Below are positions 7,865 to 14,253 of a DNA stretch of 22,910 bases, in pieces (the stretch's first letter is position 1; the number at the start of each line of letters is the position of its first letter). Location of the stretch: the IMG/VR virus record IMGVR_UViG_3300025120_014484, positions 1-22,910 of that record; one strand, given 5' to 3'. Both the position numbers and the translations under genes were made by a program. The notes under the pieces are model-generated. The model had not been told where the DNA came from. It saw only the letters and a list, made by a program, of their open reading frames with translations, and made no database searches. The stretch comes from a virus.

Positions 7865-8337
7865 ACTGATATGTACATTACGTAAATAAATGCTCCACAT
7901 CCTAATATCATTGCCATTAGGATTATAGCCATCATTTTCATTTGTTCTACAAATTCGGCCTGTTCTCTTAGTTTTTCTCTTTTAATACGAGCCATTTCTT
8001 CCTTATGTTCTTGTATTCGTTTTGCTCTTTCATCTACAATCGATTGCCACGTGTTTGGACCAAAGCGCATATTAATCATGTTTTTCATTTCTTGCATTTT
8101 TTCTTGTGCAAGTTTAGCATCAATCATTTCTTGCGCTACGCTTTTAATTCCAAACTGGTCACCTATTGTTACTCCAGACTTTTTTGATCTTTCAGCCTGA
8201 ACCTCATCATGGCCGCGAAACAATCCGTCCACAGCACCTGCTATTTCGCCAATATCTTTTGCTGTATTGATATTAGACTTGATAAAATCTACGCTAGCTT
8301 TTAATAGAGATATTCCTGCTAGAGTTTCTGCAATCAT
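7861..8337 (-). CDS. Membrane-anchored coiled-coil protein, unknown (158 aa)
   Basis: A 158-residue protein I do not recognise. It has an amphipathic N-terminus (MIAETLAGISLLKASVDFI), a glycine-containing middle (EIAGAVDGLFRGHDEVQ), a long charged helix rich in Lys, Glu and Arg around residues 90-135 that looks like a coiled coil, and a C-terminal membrane segment (AIILMAMILGCGAFIYVMYI). This resembles a tail-anchored membrane protein. The start is ATG at 8337 with AAGGGA upstream on the minus strand, ten bases away. It is transcribed away from the tmRNA and coupled to the small membrane protein that follows; a shared role in lysis or envelope change is plausible. Confidence 0.68.
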   Translation of the reverse strand: MIAETLAGISLLKASVDFIKSNINTAKDIGEIAGAVDGLFRGHDEVQAERSKKSGVTIGDQFGIKSVAQEMIDAKLAQEKMQEMKNMINMRFGPNTWQSIVDERAKRIQEHKEEMARIKREKLREQAEFVEQMKMMAIILMAMILGCGAFIYVMYISV

Positions 8338-8439
8338 TTCGATTTATCCCTTACATAAGTTATGGATAAATGTAGATCACTCTTTGCATATTATTATTCG
8401 CTCCCGTAACTATTTATAAAAAAAATGAAATATTAGCTG

Positions 8440-8468
8440 TTTACTTTTATGAATAAGTATGGTATAAT
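8440..8468 (+). promoter_or_regulatory. Promoter for permuted tmRNA
   Basis: The -35 TTTACT (8440-8445), a 17-base spacer ending TATGG, and -10 TATAAT (8463-8468) share the GGTATAAT core with the other phage promoters. The palindrome after the -10 is not conserved here. Transcription should begin near 8475, just before the acceptor half of the tmRNA. Confidence 0.72.
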
Positions 8469-8474
8469 ATACTA

Positions 8475-8700
8475 ATATAAATAGACTTGAAGATGTTAGA
8501 TGGTAGACAGGACTCGGGGGCGGTACCCGACGGCTCCACCAATATCCACCTAAGGGTGTATGCTTATGGGGCCGAAATAGGATCGACTGATGCTGGAGTC
8601 TTCGAAGAGTAAATGCAAATGATAACATTGCACCTACAGGTTACGCCCTAGCGGCATAATACTGATGAGCCCGAAGGAGCTTGGAAACAGAATCCTTCAA
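8475..8700 (+). ncRNA. ssrA: Circularly permuted (two-piece) tmRNA
   Basis: The acceptor half comes first and the coding half second, the reverse of a normal tmRNA. The acceptor half ends in CGGCTCC-ACCA (8531-8541). Its T-stem TCGGG/CCCGA (8514-8518, 8526-8530) encloses a seven-base loop. The coding half begins GGGGCCG (8568-8574), which pairs perfectly with CGGCTCC (one G-U) to make the seven-pair acceptor stem. A 26-base spacer (8542-8567) between them would be removed. The long-range P2 helix is visible too: 8487-8494 pairs with 8598-8605 over eight pairs. The tag frame follows at 8615-8659, then a hairpin GAAGGA/TCCTTC (8673-8698) and a T-rich run. It would rescue stalled ribosomes with SmpB and tag the products for proteolysis. 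Exact ends are estimated from the promoter and last hairpin. Confidence 0.93.
8615..8659 (+). other. tmRNA proteolysis tag reading frame
   Basis: Read from the GCA resume codon, the frame gives ANDNIAPTGYALAA and a TAA stop. The ANDN start is typical of alphaproteobacterial tags, and the ALAA end is the canonical recognition end for ClpXP-type proteases. The middle, IAPTGY, is not one I recall, so the tag may be phage-specific. Confidence 0.92.
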
Positions 8701-8721
8701 CTTATTTTTATAGGAGAAATC

Positions 8722-9819
8722 ATGCCACCACGTAATCATAATAACTGGACCAAAACACCAAAAGTTGAATACATCAGTAGCGAATGCTACAATAACTTCG
8801 AAGTGTTTCAACAAGAGCAAGAGCACATCTTTTCAAAAGTATGGGTACCTATGTGCCACAAATCTGAGCTTCCGGAAGCAGGTAGGTTTAGAACAACTCA
8901 GATTGCTGGTCAAAACGTTATAGCAATTAACAATGGCGACAATATTAAGACATACTTAAATCCTGGAAAGTTTAGTACTCCAGCTGGATCGATGACACGA
9001 GTTCAATTCTTAATGGATGACTATACTCCTTTGCATACTGAAGTCAAACACGGTGGAATGGTATGGACAACATTAAATTCTAATCCTACACAAAGTGTAG
9101 ATGAATGGACTGCTGGTGCATTTGATTGTATTGCCGATGCCATTGATACCGAAGAGATGGAAGTATTCCATTACCATAAAGCGGTTATAGATACTAACTA
9201 TAAACTATGGCATGATACTAATAGCGAATTCTATCACGACTTTATGCATTACTTTAATCGAGTGTCAGGATTCAACGATGAGTATTTCGCTAGAAAGAAT
9301 ATTCCTTTTGATAATGGTCATGTTAATGTCAGCAGCTTTACTGTTAACTATGAAGAGTATGAAGGATTTGAGGATAGAGGGGAGTTATCTTTTCCCAATT
9401 TGCCGCCCAACCAGTGGTACATGGTCGACCTCTTCCCAGGCTTTAACTTCAACCTTCGTGGTAGCGCCTATAGGTCAGATTCAGTGACACCGCTTGGACC
9501 AAACAAAGTATTAATTGAGTTCCGCGGATACGGACTTAAGTGTGATACACCAGAAGAAAGACAAACAAGAATCAAACACCATAATTCTATTTGGGGACCG
9601 TTCGGTCGTAACCTACATGAAGATCTTATCGGTGTTGCGGGTCAAGGTACGACCATGAGAGAAGGTACCGAATCAAGAAACATTTTACACGGACGCCATG
9701 AAAATTCTACAATTCATGATGAAGTTGGAATGAGACATTACTATGAAGCATGGGGGAACATGTTGGGTGTAAGTCCAATGAATCCTTTACAAATGGAGCT
9801 TAGTAGAAAAGCTGCATGA
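8722..9819 (+). CDS. Rieske-type oxygenase homologue lacking the [2Fe-2S] ligands
   Basis: A 365-residue protein homologous to alpha subunits of Rieske non-heme iron oxygenases (the group that includes betaine, carnitine and stachydrine oxygenases). The N-terminal Rieske-like domain is recognisable (VWVPMCHKSELPEAGRF, residues 40-56, then IAGQNVIAINN) but the CxH...CxxH cluster ligands are missing: where 'NVCRHRG' is expected it reads LNPGKFSTPAG, and the second ligand loop is deleted. The catalytic domain looks kept: EFYHDFMH (169-176) and HEDLIGVAGQ with Asp301. The histidine pair is Hx3H, not the usual Hx4H. The start is ATG 8722 after AGGAG (8712-8716); an upstream in-frame ATG at 8665 lies inside the tmRNA. 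Activity without the Rieske cluster would need another electron donor, or a different chemistry. Substrate is unknown. Confidence 0.8.
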   Translation: MPPRNHNNWTKTPKVEYISSECYNNFEVFQQEQEHIFSKVWVPMCHKSELPEAGRFRTTQIAGQNVIAINNGDNIKTYLNPGKFSTPAGSMTRVQFLMDDYTPLHTEVKHGGMVWTTLNSNPTQSVDEWTAGAFDCIADAIDTEEMEVFHYHKAVIDTNYKLWHDTNSEFYHDFMHYFNRVSGFNDEYFARKNIPFDNGHVNVSSFTVNYEEYEGFEDRGELSFPNLPPNQWYMVDLFPGFNFNLRGSAYRSDSVTPLGPNKVLIEFRGYGLKCDTPEERQTRIKHHNSIWGPFGRNLHEDLIGVAGQGTTMREGTESRNILHGRHENSTIHDEVGMRHYYEAWGNMLGVSPMNPLQMELSRKAA

Positions 9820-9834
9820 CCCTTGGAGATAATC

Positions 9835-10260
9835 ATGAAAGATTATGAAACTGAAAAGACTTTTAGAAAGATAGATAAATTCGGTATTCAATTATTAATT
9901 GGATTTGTTACTACTATACTATTATTAGTAGGATTAAACACAGCATTTGCAGGACCCGATGACTGGATACCTCCAACTAAAGAAACACCTGCGTGGGTTC
10001 AAAAACCTGTGCAATGTGCATCACCTGAAGCTGTGTTTGATCGGATCGAATCAGGTGGTTTGTTACCATTATTTTCTTCAACAGGTAATGCTCGTGTTGA
10101 AGATGAAATGTACGCGTTACCATACGGATTCTTTTATAATCCAGACACTGGTTATTGGTTATTTGTAGAATTCTTTTCGCCAACATCGGCGTGCGTAATT
10201 GGCGTTGGTGAAGGTGTAGACTTTGATGTACAAGGTGAAGAAACAAAAGCTCCGTATTAA
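9835..10260 (+). CDS. Exported or membrane-anchored protein, unknown (141 aa)
   Basis: A 141-residue protein of unknown function. After about 17 charged residues comes a hydrophobic segment (LLIGFVTTILLLVGL) ending in NTAFAG, which looks like a signal peptide or anchor with cleavage after AFA. The exported part has two cysteines (in VQCAS and TSACVIG) that could form a disulfide and an aromatic-rich region (YGFFYNPDTGYWLFVEFF). ATG 9835 follows TTGGAG with six bases between; an in-frame TTG at 9823 is part of that ribosome binding site. It follows the Rieske-like gene by 15 bases and precedes the adenylating enzyme with its stop touching that gene's ATG, so all appear to be one operon. Confidence 0.75.
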   Translation: MKDYETEKTFRKIDKFGIQLLIGFVTTILLLVGLNTAFAGPDDWIPPTKETPAWVQKPVQCASPEAVFDRIESGGLLPLFSSTGNARVEDEMYALPYGFFYNPDTGYWLFVEFFSPTSACVIGVGEGVDFDVQGEETKAPY

Positions 10261-10887
10261 ATGCTTACATTACTTACTAGTGGTACAACTGGAAAACAAA
10301 AAATAGTATATCATAATTGGCATAATATTGAAAAGCATGCCTATTACTCTTTATATAAGTATGGTATACATCAGCATTCAGTAATATTGAATATGTATCC
10401 TAATTCATCTATAGCACACTATACTTTAACTAGTTATCCAGCAATATTAGCTAAAGCTACTTTAAGCAACTTTGTGTGGAATCCTTATAACTTTAAAAAT
10501 GCTATAGATATAAAACCAACTCATATCGGCTGTACACCAAAACAAATAGAAATATTATCTAAAACAAAAGCTTGGAAAAGTATAGACTTAAAAAATGTAA
10601 AAATAATTATTGGTGGTGAAAAAGTAAATCAAGAACTAATAAAAATGTTAAATGACAAAGGATGCAGAGTGTATGTAACATACGGCTCTACTGAATTCCC
10701 TCCTGCCTATATGACAGGGTTTAATAGTGAGTGGTTAGTTTTAAATAATAGAAGTACTTTTATAGATAACGAATTACATATTGATAATATACCTACAGGT
10801 GATTTATTCGAAGTAGTAAATAATAAATGTAGATTTATAAAGCGAAAAGTTGAATCTAAAAATATAACATGGAAAAATAAATTATGA
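10261..10887 (+). CDS. Miniature adenylate-forming (ANL-type) enzyme
   Basis: A 208-residue protein of the acyl-CoA synthetase/NRPS adenylation superfamily, less than half the normal size. It begins straight at the phosphate-binding loop (LLTSGTTGKQK, residues 4-14) and keeps the YGSTE adenine/substrate motif (141-145), a TGD motif (179-181) and a trace of the A8 hinge (FIKRK, 192-196). Missing are the usual N-terminal 150-200 residues and the C-terminal lid domain with the catalytic A10 lysine. The ATG directly follows the preceding stop, and its end overlaps the full-length ANL gene by four bases (ATGA). It might form adenylates alone, act with the neighbour as a two-part enzyme, or be a decaying copy. 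The intact frame and kept motifs argue against simple decay. Confidence 0.78.
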   Translation: MLTLLTSGTTGKQKIVYHNWHNIEKHAYYSLYKYGIHQHSVILNMYPNSSIAHYTLTSYPAILAKATLSNFVWNPYNFKNAIDIKPTHIGCTPKQIEILSKTKAWKSIDLKNVKIIIGGEKVNQELIKMLNDKGCRVYVTYGSTEFPPAYMTGFNSEWLVLNNRSTFIDNELHIDNIPTGDLFEVVNNKCRFIKRKVESKNITWKNKL

Positions 10888-12320
10888 ATCCGTTCTATAC
10901 ATTATTACCAACCGATAGACCAGCTATTAGCGATATCAATGAAACAATAACATATAAAGAGCTTATACCACAAGCAATAAAGATACGAGATTGGCTAACG
11001 TCTTTAGGTTATAAGCATGGTCATCGTATTGGAATTGCCGGCAATCAATCGATTGAAACTTACAAATACTTTCTTGCAGCATGGATGGTATCGTCTACAG
11101 TAGGTTTAAGAATAGATCACAAACAAAATGATTGGAACCATAAGATTCCTGCTAGTAATTTAAACGTTGTTATAGAATTATCAAATGAAATAAAAGTACA
11201 TCATAAGCATTTTGATAAATCTACAGAATGCCCAAAAGAGTTTGCCACATATTTTAGTTCCGGAACTACTGGTAATAGGTGGGGACAAGCACAGACAACT
11301 CCTATGGTATGGGAAATAGATGAGCATAATTGGGGACAAAGCTTAGATGTAAATCACTATTGTCGTGCAATTGCAAATCCATATGTACAAGAACCAACAC
11401 AAAATATACAAATACAACCTATGCAACCATGGATTACATGGGGGCAAGAACTAGTTGCATATAATCTAATACATCAAGCGCATATAGTTCTAGTAGATAA
11501 ACTTTCTGAATGGGATACATTAGTAGAAAGATTTAAGCCAACTTGGACTGTAATGTTTCCTATGATAGCATTTAGATTAATGGAAGAAAATACTGGTACG
11601 AATCACAAATTAAAATGTGTGGAAATGTCTGGCGCTCGTCCAACATTAAAACAAATTGATGATATGAAAAACTTTTTTAATTGTGATTATTTTACATCAC
11701 ACTATGGAACATCACAAGCTGGTAATGTTAATTATAATTATGGTGACGGAAAAAATTTACAACACATTGGTAAAGTGTGTGAAGGGTTTATACACGCCTT
11801 TGGCGAAGATATGCATCGTATAGGAAAAAATGGAACCTTTGAAATTAAATGGCCAGCAAGTCCTCCAACAATGTTAAATGAAGATGGATATTATGATACT
11901 AATGACATTGTAGAATTAGACGATGATGGTAATTACCAATTTTTAGGTAGAGCAAACGAAATGCTTATGATACGCGGTGGATCTAAATTTCAGGCGCCGA
12001 GTGTTGAAGATAGACTTATGGAACATCCACATATAAAAGAAGCTTACATTTATCCAATACCTGACCCAAAAATAAATGATAGAGGATCGCTTTTTCAAAT
12101 ACCTGGATGTTTATATTTTGGAGATTTGACAGTAGATCAAGTAAAAGAATATTGTGCTGATCAGCTTCCGCCATATATGAGACCTATACATATTCATAAG
12201 CTAAGAAATAAATTATCTGTGTTTACTGATGAATCAATATGGAAAGTAAGAAGACTTTCTATGCATGATATATTATTGGAGAAAAAAAATGAGTGGTGCT
12301 CAGCTTCTTATTATCAATAG
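10884..12320 (+). CDS. AMP-dependent synthetase/ligase (full-length ANL enzyme)
   Basis: Adenylate-forming enzyme of 478 residues with both domains: it should activate a carboxylic acid as an acyl-AMP and usually pass it to CoA or a carrier. Motif A3 is SSGTTGNRWG (125-134); note that the usual lysine of 'GTTGxPKG' is tryptophan. A5 is HYGTSQAG, and the hinge region reads DTNDIV then GRANEMLMIRGG. The C-terminal lid has EDRLMEHPHIKEA and, near the end, SIWKVRR, whose lysine matches the catalytic A10 position. The start overlaps the mini-ANL gene by ATGA. The C-terminus overlaps the next gene. I cannot assign the acid: a short or modified carboxylate is as likely as a fatty acid. Confidence 0.86.
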   Translation: MNPFYTLLPTDRPAISDINETITYKELIPQAIKIRDWLTSLGYKHGHRIGIAGNQSIETYKYFLAAWMVSSTVGLRIDHKQNDWNHKIPASNLNVVIELSNEIKVHHKHFDKSTECPKEFATYFSSGTTGNRWGQAQTTPMVWEIDEHNWGQSLDVNHYCRAIANPYVQEPTQNIQIQPMQPWITWGQELVAYNLIHQAHIVLVDKLSEWDTLVERFKPTWTVMFPMIAFRLMEENTGTNHKLKCVEMSGARPTLKQIDDMKNFFNCDYFTSHYGTSQAGNVNYNYGDGKNLQHIGKVCEGFIHAFGEDMHRIGKNGTFEIKWPASPPTMLNEDGYYDTNDIVELDDDGNYQFLGRANEMLMIRGGSKFQAPSVEDRLMEHPHIKEAYIYPIPDPKINDRGSLFQIPGCLYFGDLTVDQVKEYCADQLPPYMRPIHIHKLRNKLSVFTDESIWKVRRLSMHDILLEKKNEWCSASYYQ

Positions 12321-13023
12321 TTTACAAGGCGGAGGAGGTCACAGAGTAGGGAGAATTTTTTCTTGTTTCAATAATGTGTATTGGTATGGTCACGATAATA
12401 ACGGTTGGAAACCATGGGAGTTTGCACTTAATACAAAGTTAAAAGAGGCGCAATTTTCAAAAATGCATTATGATAGATTACTATCTGATGGAACACCTGT
12501 TCCTCTTATCGGTAGTAGAATAGAAAAATATTGGGATAATGAAAACTGGTACTATAATTGGTTAACAATAATATCTAAACTAAAATTACCAGAAGAATAT
12601 ATTACATATGTAGTACATGATAGTCCGGAATATTTAAGAAGACTATTCCCAAAAAGTTACATAGTAAATCTTATATGTGATCCTAAAGATGCAACAGATC
12701 ACCATATGAAAACTTCTGCAAACTTTAGAATTAATTTTAAATTTGCGGGTCAACGCCCGAACTATAAAAGTCAATGGGTAAAATTAAGTGATGCTATTCT
12801 AGATTTACATGATAGTACAACAGAAAGAGAAGCTTGGGAGTTTATTAATCCTAAAAAAAGTTATTATAATCATATGTTAAAAATTAATAATAATAAAAAT
12901 GAAAAAAATATAAAAGAAAAATCAGTCGCAAATATAACAATTGATAAAGTATCTTTTGATCCTACTAAAATAAAAGACTTTGGAAAACTAGATGTTAATT
13001 ACAAAAGACTCATGCGATCTTAG
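12289..13023 (+). CDS. Protein with N-terminal glycine-rich loop, possibly sulfotransferase-like
   Basis: A 244-residue protein of uncertain family. The start is ATG 12289, seven bases after TTGGAG, overlapping the end of the ANL gene by 32 bases; an earlier in-frame ATG at 12265 lacks a binding site. The N-terminus reads IINSLQGGGGHRVGRIFS (residues 8-25), a strand, a glycine-rich loop, then a helix. This resembles the 5'-PSB loop of sulfotransferase-like P-loop proteins found in marine phages and bacteria, but the match is weak. Aromatic residues are abundant. The C-terminal 40 residues are Lys/Asn-rich (KINNNKNEKNIKEK), and base composition here is very AT-rich. Its place between an adenylating enzyme and a possible acyltransferase suggests a transfer step in the same pathway. 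Confidence 0.62.
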   Translation: MSGAQLLIINSLQGGGGHRVGRIFSCFNNVYWYGHDNNGWKPWEFALNTKLKEAQFSKMHYDRLLSDGTPVPLIGSRIEKYWDNENWYYNWLTIISKLKLPEEYITYVVHDSPEYLRRLFPKSYIVNLICDPKDATDHHMKTSANFRINFKFAGQRPNYKSQWVKLSDAILDLHDSTTEREAWEFINPKKSYYNHMLKINNNKNEKNIKEKSVANITIDKVSFDPTKIKDFGKLDVNYKRLMRS

Positions 13024-13588
13024 TGACTTAGAACTATTCATAAAAAAATGTAGAAGAATAGGATATAGAGATCACAAAGATATAAAGCAACTAGAAATTG
13101 ATAAAACTATAAACGAAAAGTGGGGTAAATTCTTTTATACATATAAAGGTCAAAATATAATTGCTTTATCAGGCTGTCACGAGTTTTCATTTTTACAATT
13201 TTGCGATGATAAGTCTAAATATATAGAAGGAATGAGAATATGCTTTAGAGGAGCACAGTTGCCCGGTGAAGATACGTATAAAAAACTAAGTAAGTGTCAT
13301 ATGAATTCTATACCATTTCGTGAACATGTACCTCTTGCAATAGAATGGGGAAAAAGTCTAGGGTACAATAGATTTTTTATAACAACACATAACTGGCACG
13401 GCAACCCAGCTAATCTATATAGAGGTCCATCAAAAACACAGAACAGAACTAACAGAGTTATGAAATTATTGTGTAAGATGAAAGTAGTAAATAATTGCGG
13501 CGATCTCTTTATAAGAAATTATAATCAAACAATATGGGAGCTAAATCAAGATGAATATTTTAGACTTCAAGCACTTACAAAAAACTAG
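12992..13588 (+). CDS. Possible GNAT-like transferase
   Basis: A 198-residue protein that I assign only tentatively to the GNAT acyltransferase fold. Support is a strand-rich N-terminal half (FFYTYKGQNIIALSGCHEF), a central GAQLPGEDTYKK loop, then HMNSIPFREHVPLAIEWGKSLGYNRFFITTHN, where a helix followed by a strand ending in asparagine resembles the acetyl-CoA-binding half of GNATs. Similar small proteins occur in T4-like phages of marine bacteria. The start at ATG 12992 overlaps the previous gene by 32 bases and has only a weak GGA upstream, suggesting coupled translation. It might pass an acyl group made by the adenylating enzymes, but nothing in the sequence shows the substrate. Confidence 0.6.
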   Translation: MLITKDSCDLSDLELFIKKCRRIGYRDHKDIKQLEIDKTINEKWGKFFYTYKGQNIIALSGCHEFSFLQFCDDKSKYIEGMRICFRGAQLPGEDTYKKLSKCHMNSIPFREHVPLAIEWGKSLGYNRFFITTHNWHGNPANLYRGPSKTQNRTNRVMKLLCKMKVVNNCGDLFIRNYNQTIWELNQDEYFRLQALTKN

Positions 13589-13754
13589 TAGTAATTATGG
13601 AAAACATTTTTGTTATGCAATGTACTATAATTTTTTAGCTTTATTTGTTTTTTTAACAGGTATGATACACGCTTTTGTACCATTTCTATTTCCTTATTTA
13701 CCTTATGAACTAGCAAAAAAGATTACTGATGGAACAGAAAGAAATCTTAAATAA
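13551..13754 (+). CDS. DUF6356-like small membrane protein
   Basis: A 67-residue protein that resembles the DUF6356 family, short membrane proteins seen mostly in alphaproteobacteria. The recognisable part is HFCYAMYYNFLALFVFLTGM followed by IHAFVPFLFPYLP and YELAKKITDGTE. A hydrophobic helix (about 20-45) is followed by a re-entrant-like stretch with prolines, then a short charged end. It overlaps the genes on both sides (38 and 26 bases), a very compact arrangement typical of phage operons. Function is unknown; its presence supports an alphaproteobacterial host and suggests part of this block came from host DNA. Confidence 0.66.
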   Translation: MNILDFKHLQKTSSNYGKHFCYAMYYNFLALFVFLTGMIHAFVPFLFPYLPYELAKKITDGTERNLK

Positions 13755-14253
13755 TTATTTTGAATATAATTGGAAGCCTAATTATAATAATAGACAACTT
13801 TCTGGTTATTCATTAACGCGCAAATTAAACACGGGTCAAGATATACTTGACATCGGCTGTGGTTATAATCTTTTCAAAGAATCGTTCCCTAAAAATCTTC
13901 ACGGTATTGATCCAGCCAATGATGCCGCTGATGAACGCGTAAGTATTGAAGAGTTTAATAGTGTAGGAAAACAATGGGATGTTGTACTATGTTTAGGTTC
14001 TCTTAACTTTGGTGATGAGTCAGTCGTTAAACCGCAGGTAGAAAAAGCTGTTTCACTCTGTAAAAAAGGTGGGATTATATATTGGCGGCAAAATCCTGGG
14101 CAAAATGACCATAAGTGGGAAGGTATGGAAAACATTATATTTTTCCCTTGGTCTGAAGATTTAAATTATAAATGGGCAAAAGAGTTTAACTGCACTGTAC
14201 AAAAATGCTGTATGGACGGTAAACGAATTTATGCTGAATGGATTAAAAATTGA
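13729..14253 (+). CDS. Class I SAM-dependent methyltransferase
   Basis: A small methyltransferase, 174 residues. The SAM-binding motif I is ILDIGCGYN (39-47), followed by the acidic end of strand 2 (HGIDPAND) and the motif IV-like VVLCLGSLNFG (about 85-95), then KKGGIIYWRQNPG typical of the fourth and fifth strands. The cap is small, so the substrate may be a small molecule or a residue on a protein. The start overlaps the DUF6356-like gene by 26 bases and the end overlaps the TctA gene (TTGA). The operon context suggests methylation of the product of the neighbouring enzymes. Confidence 0.82.
   Translation: MEQKEILNNYFEYNWKPNYNNRQLSGYSLTRKLNTGQDILDIGCGYNLFKESFPKNLHGIDPANDAADERVSIEEFNSVGKQWDVVLCLGSLNFGDESVVKPQVEKAVSLCKKGGIIYWRQNPGQNDHKWEGMENIIFFPWSEDLNYKWAKEFNCTVQKCCMDGKRIYAEWIKN

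Noticed and set aside
8475-8541. A tRNA gene reading of the acceptor half
   Set aside because: There is no anticodon arm or D arm. The piece pairs with the downstream GGGGCCG and helix P2 as a permuted tmRNA.
8665-8721. Upstream ATG for the Rieske-like gene
   Set aside because: It falls inside the tmRNA coding half and its hairpin. ATG 8722 has AGGAG at the right distance.
10360-10380. A further promoter-like GGTATACAT inside the mini-ANL gene
   Set aside because: The -10 lacks TATAAT and no -35 sits 17 bases upstream, so it is more likely chance in AT-rich coding sequence.
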